DNA from: Ilex aquifolium
Lineage: Eukaryota; Streptophyta; Magnoliopsida; Aquifoliales; Aquifoliaceae
Length of the DNA: 64,000 bases
Direction of reading: 5' to 3'
Assembly: GCA_951799425.1 (NCBI GenBank)
Contig: OX637391.1
Location: 47,153,069-47,217,068, forward strand
A program made the translations under genes and the position numbers. Below the pieces are notes generated by a model. That model had not been told where the DNA came from. It searched no databases and saw only the letters and a program-made list of their open reading frames with translations. Of the stretch, positions 25,601 to 38,104 are shown piece after piece. Positions within the stretch are counted from its first letter, which is position 1; each line of letters begins with the position of its first letter.

Positions 25601-26456
25601 GTTCCTTTTGGCAAACTTTGTTTCAAATGCAAGGAACCCAGTTGTGTATGAGTTCCAGCTACCACCCCCAAACGGACGGCCAGTCTGAGGTGGTGAACCG
25701 CACCCTTGAACAATATCTACGATGCTTTGCAGGGAAGCAACCTCGGAAATGGGTAGAGTGGATTCCTTGGGCTGAATTCAGTTACAACACTTCTAACCAC
25801 TCTTCCACCAAAATGACCCCGTTTGAAACCGTGTACGGCATGCCACCACCGAGTTTACTGACCTACGTTCCTGGCACTGCTCGAGTTCAAGCTGTGGATG
25901 AATACTTACAAGACTGCGATGCAATCTTATGAGAATTACAACACAACCTTCGACTCGCACAGGAACGAATAAGGTGGCAAATCAACATAGGCGAGAGGTA
26001 TCCTTCGAAGTCAGGGATTACGTATACTTGAAGTTGCAGCCCTATCGACAAACTTCAATGGCTTTCCGGGGGTCCCTGAAGCTCTCTCCCCATTTATTTG
26101 GTCCATTTAAGGTGTTGGAGAAGGTAGGCCATGTGGCCTACAGATTGGATCTCCCTGTTGGGTCCCAAATCCACAATATTGTCCATGTCAACCGGTTAAG
26201 GAAGTTCCTGGGGAATATCAAGCCTGTCTCCAACTTGCCACCACCTGTGGCAGATGACTCCACTATTCTTCCCCAACCGAAAACTATTTTGGCCCGACGT
26301 AAAATTCAAAAAGGCAAATATCGCCCTCGAACAGAAATTTTAGTGAAATGGATGGGCACCACGGCTGAGGATGCCACTTGGGAGAATGCGTGGCATTTCT
26401 CCAAGTCCTACCCTAACTTCGTCCTTGAGGACAAGGCCGGTTTAAGTGGGGGGGAT
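22615..26456 (+). pseudogene. Element C gag remnant and pol with chromodomain (fossil)
   Basis: A shortened gag remnant (about 22615-23000) ends in a zinc-knuckle-like stretch, RREKGLCFYCDEKYSMGHR. Then follow protease with LIDGGSTHNFI (about 23185), RT about 23700-24300 with the FFDDILVYSKS catalytic block, RNase H about 24590-24880, integrase about 25180-25900 (SMDFIEGLPV; the SSYHPQTDGQSEVVNRTLEQ region holds the third acidic residue), and a chromodomain about 26280-26430 (ILVKWMG, ATWEN). The chromodomain is thought to steer integration toward marked chromatin. The region is broken. Confidence 0.9.
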
Positions 26457-26751
26457 TGTTATGTGTCCCATTCTGCATGACCCATACATCATCATAAGTG
26501 GACCATCACCAGCATCAAATAAGTTCAAGGAGAACAAGTCTCATTCAGGTTCATTCAAGTCCTATTCTTTAGCATGTTTTTCCTAGTCTTATGTAAATAC
26601 CTAGTCTCTAGGAATAAGTTGAGACGTGTTTGAATTTATGTTGCATGTAAGGCTATTAATATGGCCCAGTTTAATGGAATAGGGACTCATGAATTGTCCA
26701 TAACTCCTAACTCTTATCTTCTCTTCCTTATCTCCTAATTCACTTGTAACA
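26457..26751 (+). repeat. Element C 3' LTR
   Basis: It starts TGTTATGTGTCCC directly after the polypurine tract AAGTGGGGGGGAT and ends CTTGTAACA before the TATTG target duplication. Confidence 0.92.
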
Positions 26752-26756
26752 TATTG

Positions 26757-27092
26757 GTGGAATAACTAATTTAGTTCCTCATGCATCACTCCTTTTTCTT
26801 TCAGCTATAATGGGTCAATTTCTTTGCACTATCGCTACTGTGGCTCTAAATGTTCCTATCCTACTCCTAGTAGTGGCCTTCTGAGCAGCCTAGGTATGAT
26901 ATCTTGCATCAATTTCTTCTTCTTCTTCATAATATATAATCTAATTCGCACCTGATTAAATTCCAATTTTAAAGGAGCTTTACTGCTTTTGTTCACGAAT
27001 TTTTGATTTTGTGTTTGGTTTTCTTGATTCGGGTTCCTTTTTTATAGTGGGTTCTCTTGTGTTACAGTTTTAATTTTGGTAATTTATTGCAG
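26757..27092 (+). other. Intron/exon-like stretch upstream of the CACTA transposase
   Basis: A candidate exon spans 26805-26893, between the acceptor TTTCTTTCAG and the donor CTAGGTATGA. Another acceptor, TTTATTGCAG, ends at 27092, 28 bp before the transposase ATG. The exon contains a 24-codon hydrophobic frame starting MGQFLCTIAT, too short to judge. This is most simply read as the spliced leader of the next unit. Confidence 0.3.
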
Positions 27093-28272
27093 TCATTCAT
27101 CGGGATAGGGTAGGAACACATGGATAAGACTTGGATGCAGACAGATAGACGACGCCCTGAATACCGCGAATGAGTTAAACAGTTCATGGAGTTCGTTTTT
27201 GTCTCCATTGAACCAGGGAAAATGATACGTTGTCCTTGTGTTAAATGCAATAATGTTTATTTCCATACTTGTAATGATGTGGAAACCGATTTGTATTACC
27301 ATGGGATAGTTAAAAATTACACCATGTGGGTATTTCATGGGGAAGAGTTTGAGTTGATGAGCCTAACAAAGAAGATGAAAGTGATCATGATGACATGCAA
27401 GAAATGATTTATGAACATTACACTGCGACAACTGTGAATCTTGGGCAGGAGAGAATTCTAACATTATTGGGAATGCAATGACTGATTGGGAAACAAATAA
27501 ATTTATGAGATTATTGAAGGATGCTAACAAAAAATTGTATCCGGGTTGCAAGAAGTTCACCAAGTTGTTGTTCACTCTGAAGTTATTGCACCTAAAAGTA
27601 CTAAATCGAGTGAGTAATAAAATGTTTACTATGATGCTCGAGCTATTTAAGGAGACACTTCTTGATGGTGAGACACTCCCTAGCTCCTATTATGAGGCTA
27701 AAAAAATTATTCGTGACATGGGGCTTAACTATACAAGGATTCATGCTTGCAAAAATGACTGTATATTATTTTGGAAGGAGCACAAAAATAAACAAGAGTG
27801 TATAGAATGCAAAGAACCTAGATATAAATTTGATGATGGAAAACAAAAGCAAAATATTATTTTTATGTGATTTGAGTTGGGAATTATATTTTTGAAAGTG
27901 AGAGTTTATTATGTTGTTTGTTTCCTCATTAGGTATATATATTGATTCATTAAACTATAACAGGTATGTGAAATTGAAAAATATTATTAAAAAATAAATT
28001 CTTTCAAATATGTGATAGGTTTCTCGGTTCATTTTAATGTATTAATTAGCCGCGAAAATAAATTGTCACTAAAAACATGTTTTAAATTTTAGTGGTGATT
28101 TTAATTATGGGTAAAATTTATACTTTTAACCGCAATTAATTTTTGTCCTAAAATTCAGGTTTTAATCGGACTTTTACTGGTGATATGTTACATTTTAGTG
28201 GCAAAATTATGTAACTTGCTAAAATAATTATTGCGGCTACAAATTTTACATTTAGTGACATTTTTTATAGTG
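27093..28272 (+). mobile_element. Truncated CACTA (En/Spm) DNA transposon, right end
   Basis: The right terminus reads TTTTTTATAGTG, that is CACTATAAAAAA on the minus strand, preceded by subterminal motifs TTTAGTGGC and TTTAGTGACA (28090-28260) typical of CACTA ends. It encloses a transposase remnant. No matching left CACTATAAAA terminus was found upstream, so the left limit given here is simply the first exon-like boundary. The element ends 33 bp before the PPR pseudogene. Confidence 0.65.
27120..27870 (+). pseudogene. CACTA transposase remnant (Transpos_assoc and TNP2 N-terminal part)
   Basis: The ATG at 27120 opens MDKTWMQTDRRRPEY, the classic start of the transposase-associated domain (PF13963). 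It continues with RCPCVKCNN and YTMWVFHGEE, including its Cys pairs. An in-frame TGA lies at 27171-27173. The frame then shifts; from about 27478 a second segment matches the N-terminal TNP2 region (RLLKDANKKLYPGCKKFTKL, SSYYEAKKIIRDMGL, NDCILFWKEH). It stops at 27870 with the whole catalytic part missing (TNP2 proteins usually exceed 600 residues). It cannot encode active transposase. Confidence 0.85.
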
Positions 28273-28305
28273 CGGCTAAAAAAATTACTTTTAGTTCCAA
28301 CAATT

Positions 28306-28485
28306 AAATGTGATGGGTATGAAGCAAATGCAGTTAAGTTGTTTATGGAAATGCAATGGGTGGGTGACAAAGTTCAAACTGATTAGTTTACTCTCACTAC
28401 AATGCTTGACTTGACGGCTAAATTAGGTGTTTCATCTTATGGAAGGCAATGTCATTCATTTATGCTGAAAATTGGTAGAGATTTG
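28306..28485 (+). pseudogene. PPR protein pseudogene, left part
   Basis: Sixty codons read as pentatricopeptide repeats of the PLS type: a repeat containing AVKLFMEMQ and then FTLTTMLDLTAKLGVSSYGR followed by QCHSFMLKIGRDL. Such proteins bind organellar RNA. One in-frame TAG lies at 28384-28386. The frame runs straight into the 5' LTR of element B and resumes in the same phase after its 3' LTR at 39014. Everything N-terminal is missing; the CACTA end lies only 33 bp upstream. The parent may be an At3g18840-like PPR gene, but this is a memory-based guess. Confidence 0.75.
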
Positions 28486-29218
28486 TGGCGGGACTTTAGG
28501 TGGCTCAGTAGCCCCCAGACTGACACGTGTAAAGATGTAGCCGTTATGGAGCTCAAGGGACACCGAGGAGTGGAGCCGAGGATGAATGGCTCAAAGGAGC
28601 CGAGTACGTATATCGACACTAGCATTTAAGGTGATTTGACAGCATATTTATGACGATGTGAGTGACTAAGACAGGGCTATTAATGAGTATCTACATCCTC
28701 GAAGACCCAAAACTGACAGTCATGGGTGCAAGCATTGATGACTATGGCGCCGAGAACAGAACCCAAGGTACCGACTCCCCGAGCACCGAGCACTCGGGAG
28801 TAGGTGTCAGACGCCGATCAGAGACACTTGAGTGCCCGGGGATAGCCTTAGGCTCTCGGCGTGGTCCCGGGAGCTTATCCTATTGCCCGAGCATTGATGA
28901 CACGAGAATCTGAGTAGAAAATACTCATCACGCATGGGTAGGGGTGCAACCCATTAAATGTTGAGATGGAACCCCCTATCCATGCACTCATTGCTGATTC
29001 AGGTATAAATACACCTCAGAAAAATAGGCAAAGGTACGCAATTCACACCGAGAAAAACTGATACACTGTGCTCAAGCCTCCAAACTTATACTGACTTAAG
29101 CTTCGGAGGGGACAAGTCGGGTGTTCGCTCAGCCCCTTTCCTGACCTTTCCATGGTTGTTTCAGGTCGTTCATCACGAGGATCGTTATCTCAAACTACTG
29201 CAGGAAATCTCCCGTGCA
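28486..29218 (+). repeat. Element B 5' LTR
   Basis: It starts TGGCGGGAC and ends CCCGTGCA. The TATA box TATAAATA is at 29004-29011. The U5 block CTTAAGCTTCGGAGGGG is shared with element A, showing that the two families are related. Confidence 0.93.
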
Positions 29219-29221
29219 ATT

Positions 29222-29238
29222 TGGCGCCGTCTGCGGGA
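29222..29238 (+). other. Element B tRNA primer-binding site
   Basis: TGGCGCCGTCTGCGGGA starts 3 nt after the LTR. It differs from the site in A at one base. Confidence 0.85.
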
Positions 29239-29272
29239 AACCTACGAACTTTTCCTTGTAGCGGTCGCGTCA

Positions 29273-30950
29273 TGGTGAACACACGATTCCAAGGTAATGG
29301 GGGAGGGAGTTTGCACCCGGCTCCCAGTAGTCATAGAATCAGGCCTCATGGGCCAGTAAGACGAAGATGAACATTCCCCGCAGCGAACGTTCCCCATAGA
29401 TCAAGGCCTTGGAGGGGCAAGACCTTTTGGCTCGTGAGATCGTTGAGTTGGAGGAGAAGCGGATGGGAAAGTGCATCATGCAACTTGAGAAGGATAACGC
29501 CAAGGTGCGACATCGGCTCGATGGTTTTGAGCAGTCGGGGAATTCTAGTTGGCGAAGCCGTGAGTGTGAGGACCGAAGTCTCAGTCGAGGCGACTCGAAG
29601 GGCGTAAGGCGAGACGCCCTGGGGGGAAGCTTGCGTGGGCGCACGGCCGAGAGGTGCAACCCACGAAGCTGGGAGAGGCCTGCTCCCGAGGAAGGGTCAG
29701 AGTAGGGTCACCACAAGGCGAGCCTGTCCCGGTGGGATCTTCACCGTGGACTACCAGGAGGTACCGTGGCAACCGAGTCCCGAGCGGAATCCACTACGAG
29801 GGATCCTAGAGAAGAGAGATCCTGAGGGGATCTCTAAGCGCGCCTCGATGCGAGGCGCCGAAGACCCAGATCTGGGGGAGACGAAGACGACGAGCAAATC
29901 ATTTCCCCGTTCGTATGGGCGATCCAGGAAACCGAAATGCCCAAAAAGTTCACCGTCCCCCGGTTCAAAGTGTATGATGGGAGGACGGATCCTGAGAGTC
30001 ACCTGCGACAATACAAGCAGTTGATGTCCATATATGACACATATCAAAAGGTATTATGACGGGGTTTCCCCATGAGCTTGGGGGAAACTGCCATGAAATG
30101 GTACGAGAACTTGGCCCCTGAAAGCATCAAATCCTGGAAGTAAATGACCGAGCTCTTCATAGCTCGATTCATCACCAGCAGTAAATGGACGAAAGACATC
30201 GACGCGTTGCTGACGCTCAAACGGAGAGGTGGGGAGTCCCTCCGGCAGTACGCGATCAGGTACTGGGAGGAGGTTAATGAGGTCGAGGCATGCTCGAGGC
30301 AATGGCCGCAGCATCATTTCGGCTGGGATTGTCCCAGGACACCGACCTCTACAGATCTCTTACCAAGAAGGCTCCGGAAGATATGAAGGACCTAATGGTC
30401 CGGATATAATAAATACGCCAGGGTGGAGGAAGAATCGGTCATGCCTGAGAATAGGGTCCCGGTGCCAAGGAAGAGGGAGAAGGAGCCACTTGCAAGGAAA
30501 GAGGCACCCATCCCGCCTCCAAATCGCTTGTCCTTTCAAGGGGTGAATACGGTCTTCAAGGAACCCATCTACAAGATGTTGCATAAGATAAAGGGGATGC
30601 CTTTCTTCAAATGGCCTCCCAAGATGCAAGGAGACCCATCAATGAGGGACTCAACGTCCTGGTGTTCTTATCATAAGGATGTAGGGCATTTGACTGAAGA
30701 CTGTAGGGTGTATAAGTCCTTCCTCGAGCAATTGGTCCGAGAAGGGCATCTAGGGGAGTTCATTGATAGGAGGCCACTCGGGGGCTCGGCAGGGGAAGGA
30801 GCCGATGCACCTCATGAAGCGGCACTTGTGATTGATGTCATACACGCCTGCACCATCAGGAGACCAACATACAACTCCCTCCGAGCCGAACTCCAGAGGG
30901 TCTTGCCAGCGATAAAGGTGGAAGAAAGCAGGTGTGAGGAGCAGTAGTCC
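29273..30950 (+). pseudogene. Element B gag and zinc-knuckle region (fossil)
   Basis: It starts with MVNTRFQGNG, comparable to the gag start in A. The gag core matches A over about 29930-30300 (FKVYDGRTDPE-like and MKWYENLAPESIKSW-like segments). The zinc-knuckle variant CSYHKDVGHLTEDC lies at about 30660. The region is broken. Confidence 0.85.
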
Positions 30951-31007
30951 AAAAAGTCTCGGCACAGTGCCGAGGTCATTCACTTTTCCGACGCCGACCT
31001 GGGCGGG

Positions 31008-34000
31008 TTGGTGCTCCCACATGGAGACGCATTGGTCATCACCCTGCGGGTTGATAAGTACGATGTCAAAAAGATTTTGGTGGACTCGGGCAGCTCGTCC
31101 GAGGTGATGTATGACGACCTCTTTCACAAAATGGGGTTCACACACAAGGACTTGAAACCCGTAAGGACTCCCCTCATAGGTTTCAATGGTTCCAGCGCCC
31201 TTTCCCTCGGAAAGATCACCCTTATGGTTCAAGCTGGGGTCGTGGCTGTCCCAGCGGAATTCGTGGTAATAGATTCCGACTCACCGTGTAATGCCATTGT
31301 GGGTAGGACGTGGTTACATGCAATGAGGGCGATCCACTCATCCTATCATCAGAAGATCAAGTTCCTCACTCCGAGGGGTATTATGGAGATCCGAGGTGAT
31401 CAAGCATCGTCAAAAAGTTGTTTCTATGCCGCGGTAAAAATTGGGGTCAGTAGCCGAGTTCAAGAGCGTGACCCTGAGGCAGTGGTGGCTAAATAACAAT
31501 CACAGTTCGGTCGGCCTGGGGTGGATGAACCCATTATGAAACCGGCCGACTGTTCTATAGAGGCCCTGGTCAAAGTCTTTCTAAGTTCTGACGACGAGGA
31601 GAGGTACTTTTTGGTAGGGGAGTCGCTAGACGATGCCGAGAAGTCTGACATGATTGGATCCCTATGCCAAAACGCCGATGTCTTTGCATGGACTCAAGCT
31701 GAGATGACGAGGATAAATGTCGAAGTAATAACTCATCGGCTCCATATGGACCCAACCTTTAAACCCGTGAAGCAGAAGGCTCGAAGAACGGCACCTTACC
31801 ATGTGAGGGCCGTGGACGAAGAGGTGAACAGGTTGCTGGGGGCAGGTTCCATCAAAGAGGTGCAGTTCCCCAAATGGCTATCCAACACGGTGTGTGCCAA
31901 GAAAAAGGAGGGGAAGTGGCGAGTTTGCGTGGATTTCACAGACTTGAACAAAGCGTGCCCTAAGGACGAGTATCCATTGCCGAAGGTTGATCAGCTGGTG
32001 GATGCAACCGCAGGTCATAAACGTATCACCTTCATGGATGCTCGAGCGAGTTACCACCAGATCCCTTTGCATGAGTCAGATCAGGAGAAAACGGTGTTCA
32101 TTACACCCCGATGGATCTATTGTTACACGGTGATGCCATTTGGGTTGAAAAACGCTGGTGCAACTTATCAACGCTTGATGAACAAAATGTTCAAAAAGCA
32201 ACTCGACATAACTATGCAAGTGTACATTGATGATATGCTGGCGAAAAGCAAGAAGAGCGCCGACCATCTCCGGGACCTCAGGACCACTTTCACCATACTC
32301 CGAAGCTACGGTCTGAAGCTTAATGCCTCAAAATGTGCTTCCGGAGTGAGGTCGGGCAAATTCTTGGGATATTTGGTCACCCACAGTGGCATCGAGGCCA
32401 ATCCTGAGCAGATACAAGCTGTGCAGAATGTCCAAGCACCAAGGACTACCAAAGACGTTCAAAAACTAACTGGGATGCTGGCCCCCCTCAACCGATTCAT
32501 TTCCAAGTCTTCTGATAGGTGCAAGTCGTTCTTCACCATGCTTGAAGGGGCAGCAAAAGGAACCTGGGACGAGGACTGTGGCCGAGTGCTTGAAGGGATT
32601 AAGGAGTACTTGAAATGTCCTCCCACCTTGTCTGTCCCAGCGGTGGGCGAGGTACTCAACCTCTACTTATCAGTCTCGGAAGGAGCTATTAGTGGGGCAC
32701 TTGTTAGAGTGAGCGAGGGGGCACAAAGACCCATTTACTTTGTGAGCAAGACCTTGCTTGACGCCGAAACACGATACTTGCCGATTGAAAAACTAGTCCT
32801 AGCACTGGTAGTCTCGGCAAGGAAACTTAGGCATTACTTCCAGGCGCACGCCATAGAAGTCTTGACTGATCGGCCTCTCAAGCCAATTCTTCATAAAATC
32901 GACATGTCAGGAAGGGTTGCCAAGTGGGCTGTGGAACTCGGGGAGTTCGAAATAAGGTACAAGCCCTGTACTTCAATTAAGGGGCAGGTTCTTGTCGATT
33001 TTATTGTCGAGTTCTCTGCATCTGAACCCCCACAAGGAGTGAAAGCTCATCAGGATGACGTTTGGAGCCTACATGTTGATGGGTCCTCGAACGCAAAGGG
33101 GGCAGGGATAGGTGTAGTACTGACCAGTTCAACAGGATTCATAATAGAGCGAGCTATCAGGTTAGGGTTCAAAGCGTCTAATAATGAGGTCGAGTACGAG
33201 GCGTTGCTAGCAGGACTTGATATTGCGTACTCGGTCAGGATCAGGAACCTCCATGTTTTCTGCGACTCCCAACTGGTAGTGAATCAGATCAATGGTGACT
33301 TCGAAGTCTGGGACAGTAGGATGAAGGCATATCATTAGAAGGCAAAATCCAGAATTGAGAAGTTGGAGAAGGTGGAAGTCTCCCAGATTTCAAGGGATCA
33401 CAATACCCACGCCGACGCGTTAGCCTGTCTAGCCTCGGCATTGGCCTCGGAGGTAACTCGGCGCATCGTCATCAAAAAGCGGGAGAGTCCGAGCATAGAA
33501 GAAACAAGGGTCGAGCAAGTATTGCCAACACAAATACAAGCACCTTCGGGTTGGATGGTCCCAATAATCACATACTTGATAGAAAAAGTGCTTCTCGAGG
33601 ATATCAAAGAAGCTAGAAAGATCAAACTCAAGGCTCCCAGGTTCTGGATATCTGCCGATCATCAGTTATACCAGAGATCCTTCTCAGGACCGCACTTGCT
33701 CTGTGTCCCTGAGGACAAGATAAAGTATTTTCTCTATGAGATCCACGAGGGTGTATGTGGGAGCCATACAGGAGGCAGGTCCCTCTCACACCGAGCAATT
33801 TCCCAAGGGTATTGGTGGCCATATATGCAGAGGGATGCTAAGAGCTATGTTCGTAAATGTGACAAGTGTTAGAAATTCACCCCATCATCCGACAACCGGT
33901 AGGAGATCTGAACTTGTTGACAAGTCCTTGGCCATTCTCTCAGTGGGGGTTGGATATTATGGGACCCCTCCCGAGGGCCCCTTTGGATAAGAAATTTCTC

Positions 34001-34714
34001 TTGGTAGCTACTGATTATTTCACAAAGTGGATTGAAGCCGAGCCCCTGAGCTGTATTCGGGATGTCCAGACAAAGAAGTTTGTATGGCAGAACATTATCA
34101 CTCGATTCGGAATACCTGGGGCCATCATCTCAGATAACGTCACCCAATTCAATAGCGGTCCATTCCGAGAAATCTGTTCAGAGTTCAGAATACGCAACTA
34201 TTATTCCACGCCAGCCTACCCCCAAAGTAATGGGCAAACAGAGATCTCCAACAAGACATTGTTAGCATGAATCAAGAAGAGACTTGAAAAGACAAAGGGA
34301 AGGTGGATCGAGGAGTTACTCAACGTGCTATGGGCCTATAGGACCACGTCGAGGACTCCAATAGGAGAAACATCGTACGCCATGACATATGGCGTCGAGG
34401 CTGTCATCCCGCTGGAAATAGGGCTCCCGACGATACGAAGCCAAGCCTTCGAGTTTGGGAACAATGATCAGACGCTCGCCAAAGATCTTGACTTAGCTGA
34501 AGAAAGAAGAGAACTAACATCCATCAAGCTAGCAAATTACCAAGGGGAGCTGTCAAGACAACACAAGAAGAAAGTTCGGACGAGGAATTTCCCAGTAGGG
34601 TATTTGGTTTTGCGCAAGGTGGTAGGCACTGTTCAAGAACCCATTGATGGGAAGCTCGGCCCTAATTGGGAAGGTCCTTACAAAGTAATCGCTGTGGGGG
34701 GCACAGGTGCATAG
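31008..34714 (+). pseudogene. Element B pol: PR-RT-RNH-aRNH-INT (fossil)
   Basis: Protease core LVDSGSSSEVMYDDLF at about 31075; RT about 31730-32280 with YIDDMLAKS; RNase H about 32660-33000; archaeal-type second RNase H about 33065-33430 starting LHVDGSSNAKGAG; integrase about 33730-34710 with the CDKC zinc residues and ATDYFTKWIEAEPL. Domain order and residues parallel element A closely. The region is broken. Confidence 0.92.
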
Positions 34715-34825
34715 AGGCTACAAGACATGAATGGTAACGATGTAATCCGACCCTAGAATGTATCAAATTTGAGGAAATACTTCCATTAAACTGGATTTTA
34801 AACTTTGCTTCTAGTTGAATGACTA

Positions 34826-35330
34826 ACACGAGCCAAGCGCTCGGTCGTTAGGGGTACGGCTCGGAGGGGTGTAAGACTCCACCCTTGGAGCAATATCCTC
34901 AAATGACTAAACATGAGCCAAGCGCTCGGTCGTTAGGGGTATGGCCCCGAGGGGTGTAAGTCTCCACCCTTGGAGCAACGCCCTCAAATAACTAACACGA
35001 GCCAAGCGCTCGGTCGTTAGGGGTACGACCCCGAGGGGTGTAAGACTCCACCCTTGGAGCAACACCCTCAAATGACTAACATGAGTCAAGCGCTCGGTCA
35101 TTAGGGGTACGGCCCCAAGGGGTGTAAGACTCCACCCTTGGAGCAACGCCCTCAAATGACTAACACGAGCCAAGAGCTTATTCGTTAGGGGTACGGTCCC
35201 GAGGGGTGTAAGAATCCATCCTTGAAGTAACGCCCTCAAATGACTAACACGAGCCAAGCGCTTGGTCATTAGGGGTACGGCCCCGAGGGGTGCGGCCCTG
35301 AGGGGTGCAACGCCCTTAAAAAGATTAAAC
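34826..35330 (+). repeat. Element B 84-bp tandem repeat downstream of pol
   Basis: Six units start at 34826, 34911, 34995, 35079, 35163 and 35247, 84 bp apart (the first is 85). Each carries CGCTCGGTCGTTAGGGGTA and GGGGTGTAAGACTCCACCC. Sequence differs from the array in A, but the period, position and CTCGGTCGTT core are the same. No feature was recognised between 35331 and 35900. Confidence 0.92.
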
Positions 35331-36077
35331 GAGTTGGGCGCTCGGATGTCGGAGGGGTGCGACCCTAAAGATTATAACAGCTGGCCGAGGATCCCCCAAC
35401 ACTTGTGCAATCCACGAAAAATTTTATGGGTGTAGTATGAGGAATAATCCAGTAATAAGGAATTATTGTATGATAGAAAGGAAATTCCATTAAACAAAAA
35501 GGGGCTTTGCGTCCCCTAAAACATACAAAAATAAAGGGGATTACAAAAACAAGGAGTATAAACAGAACAAAGAATCCCTAGGCCCTTCGGCATCTGCAAG
35601 CTCTTCACTGCTGACTTCCTCGCCGCCAGGTCCGCCACGCCTTCTTAATGGCTCCACCCCAACCCCTAGTATCTCGTCAAGCTCGGTATCATGTTCCCCA
35701 ATAAGGATAGGGGGCGAAGGAGGAGGAAGATCATCACTCTGGTCGGCGGGCGGAAGAGAAGGGAGAACAGGAGAAGACGAATCAGAACCATCACTAAGTG
35801 TGATGGGATCATTGGGGCTCTCGGCTGAACCCTCTTGACCGGGGCCGGACTGCGGCTGACCCTAAGGAAGAATCCCTTCATCAGGCTCCCCAAGGACACT
35901 ATTCATGTGGAACAAGTTCGAGCCCGTGTCAACATGGGCGGCGTGCAAAGCGGCATCCCATCTGATCTTGGGTGGGGACCATCTGATCTTGGGTGCCCAG
36001 CCACACCCTTTGACACTCCTGTTGCAGCCTTTCCTGCTCCCCCACCTTCTCCGCGGTCAAGGAGTCAACTTTGGCTG

Positions 36078-37885
36078 TCAACTCATTGATAACGGCCTCG
36101 AAGTCCTGCAGCTTGATCTAGGCGGCGGACACCCGAAACTCGTACTCCTCGACCTTCTTGGTAGTCGCGGCCTCACCTGCCTTCGTCTTCTCCAACTCAG
36201 CAGCAACGACATCGTGCTGGCGAATGAGCTCGGTGATGTGCCGGGCCTGGTCGGCGAGTGTCTTCTCCACCCCGCGGATGTGCTCATCCTTGGCGGTCAG
36301 TGCCCGTTTGGTGTTCTTCGCCACCTGCTTGTACTCCCAAAAAGGTTCAACGATGGCCCCCATCTGCTGGTAGGCTTGAAAATGGAAAGAACTTAAGTCA
36401 GAAATGGCCAAGTATACAAGGCAAAGATAAATTGGGCCAAACGACACACTTACCACCATATTGCTATGGATAACGCTTTGAAGAAGCCTATTGTCCCCAT
36501 AGCCTTGGTAAACGGGCATGTCTGCCTCAAACTGGAAAGTCCCAGTGACTTCAAATGCAACGTCGAGGGACTAAAGGATGGAATCCGCCTCCAGCACAGG
36601 ACGACCCCTTTTGGTCTTTGCTCAGGGAGCCCATTCAACAGATGTGACTGGGCCCGGGGCATCATGTCGACTCTTCTGCCGATGCTCTTCGGTCTCTCGA
36701 CCTCGTCGGCCCCTTTGCCGATCGTCTGAGGGGGGGACTTGGCGACTTTGGGCCGAGTCCCTTGGCGGGATAATAGGGTCCCCGAACGGTTGAGGACGTG
36801 GCAGCGACGGAGGCGGTTCTCTATGCGGTGAAGTTGGCAGCGGGATGATCGGGGCAGTACCCGAAGGCCCAGTAAGCCCCGAGAGCCTGGCTCTTCTCGC
36901 CGTCGCTGCAACCTCCATCGTTGCGGTAGTAATGGGTGGTGGATTGAACATGTCTTCAGGTGAAGGGGTGTGCTCGAATTCTCAGTCCGGGTCTGCTACA
37001 AGGTCCCCTTCTTCTTCATGTTCCTCTTCCTCTTCTCCCTCATAAGAACGATCCTCCCAGCGTGAAGGATCGAATGGCGGAAGGACTTGGGAGAATCGGC
37101 TGTAAGTCGGGTGATAGCCGAGTAAGACGTGTGCGGCTCGGGAGTAGGGGTTGGCCTGATTGAAAGACCAAACCTTCAGCAAGTCCTCAAATCTGACTTC
37201 GGACTTCAGAGGTTGGGCAGCATCACGCCGGTATCTTTTTGCAAAAATAAACAATCAAGGTTAGGAATGATGAAGACAAGAGGGCCAAACAAATTTCAGA
37301 AGACACACCTTCATCCCTCAGCACTGTGGGGCAGTACAATCTGTCATACTCGGGCCCGTCTCCTTTCTCCCAACTCCCGTCGAGCATGATCAGATCGTCC
37401 ATATACCTCTTGTCCGAGTCTGGCATGTGGGTCACCAAGTACATAGAAGTATCCCATGCCTGAAAGTAGTACCTGGCCCCAACGACTTGTCTCAAGTAGT
37501 AGTAGAACAGGATTTCATTTACCCCCAGGCTCACCCCTAGCCGAGCATTTAGGGCAACCACGCCCATGACTATCCTAAAAAAGTTTACACCACATTGGAG
37601 GGGAAACAGCCTTAGCTGCATCAACATCTTCAGTAACAGGGGATGAAGAGGAAAGGTCAACCCCTTTTCCATGATGGCTTTGGTCCAGAAGGGCATCATG
37701 TCTACACTCCCTATGTCCCTTCTATGGTAACGGGGGTTGAAAGGGAAGGTGAAAACAGGCTCGGGGATTTGGTATCTATCCCTAAAAGCTTGGATATTGT
37801 CGTTATTCACCTCGGTCCTCCTTAACTTACGGTTGGCCCTAGCCCTGACTGATGCCCCCTCCATAGTTCTATGGGTTCTTGCCAT
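36078..37885 (-). pseudogene. Element B antisense gene region, gypsy-type Transposase_28-like (fossil)
   Basis: The minus-strand ATG at 37885 opens MARTHRTMEGASVRARANRK, followed by the PF04195-like block (LTFPLHPLLLKMLMQLRLFP, NFFRIVMGVVALNARLGVSL, EILFYYYLRQVVGA). Downstream segments are acidic and Pro/Ser-rich (about 36600-37250) and then a coiled-coil-like stretch (about 36118-36519). The order matches element A. Two independent insertions keeping this reading frame suggests that the family maintained it as a gene, with introns likely between the segments. Confidence 0.7.
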
Positions 37886-38096
37886 TGATGGGTTCTAAGA
37901 GAAATGTAGAAGAAATGCAAAGGAAATTAGAAGCAAATCCGAAGGAAGGGAAGTACTTACAGGTGGAGGATCTTCAAAGAGAGTGCTCGGAGGGTTACAA
38001 AAGAAGTGCTCGGGAGATGGAAGAAGAACGCTCGGGACTTGATTGCTAGAGGAAAGTTCAGGATTGCAAAAGTTCTGAATCAACTGAAACATCTAC

Positions 38097-38104
38097 TATT
38101 TATA
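38097..38104 (-). promoter_or_regulatory. Antisense TATA box in element B
   Basis: TATTTATA reads TATAAATA on the minus strand, about 210 bp upstream of the antisense ATG at 37885. It is the counterpart of 15176-15185 in element A. Confidence 0.6.

Larger units (their letters stand above)
22292..26751 (+). mobile_element. Element C: chromovirus Ty3/gypsy LTR retrotransposon (fossil)
   Basis: Short LTRs (22292-22577 and 26457-26751) are bounded by a perfect target duplication TATTG (22287-22291 and 26752-26756). The primer-binding site TGGTATCAGAGCC (from 22581) matches initiator-Met tRNA. Domains run protease, RT, RNase H, integrase and a C-terminal chromodomain, which defines chromoviruses. 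Short LTRs and small size suggest the Reina group. Gag is much reduced, giving only 4.46 kb in total. LTRs differ at about 9 positions plus two indels (about 3%; roughly 1 million years). The coding region is broken in about five places. It sits in what looks like an intron. Confidence 0.93.

Noticed and set aside
26810-26884. Small hydrophobic protein starting MGQFLCTIAT
   Set aside because: Only 24 codons, no homologue recognised, better explained as part of a leader exon.
34826-35330. CRISPR-like array
   Set aside because: Contiguous 84-bp tandem units without unique spacers, inside a plant retroelement.
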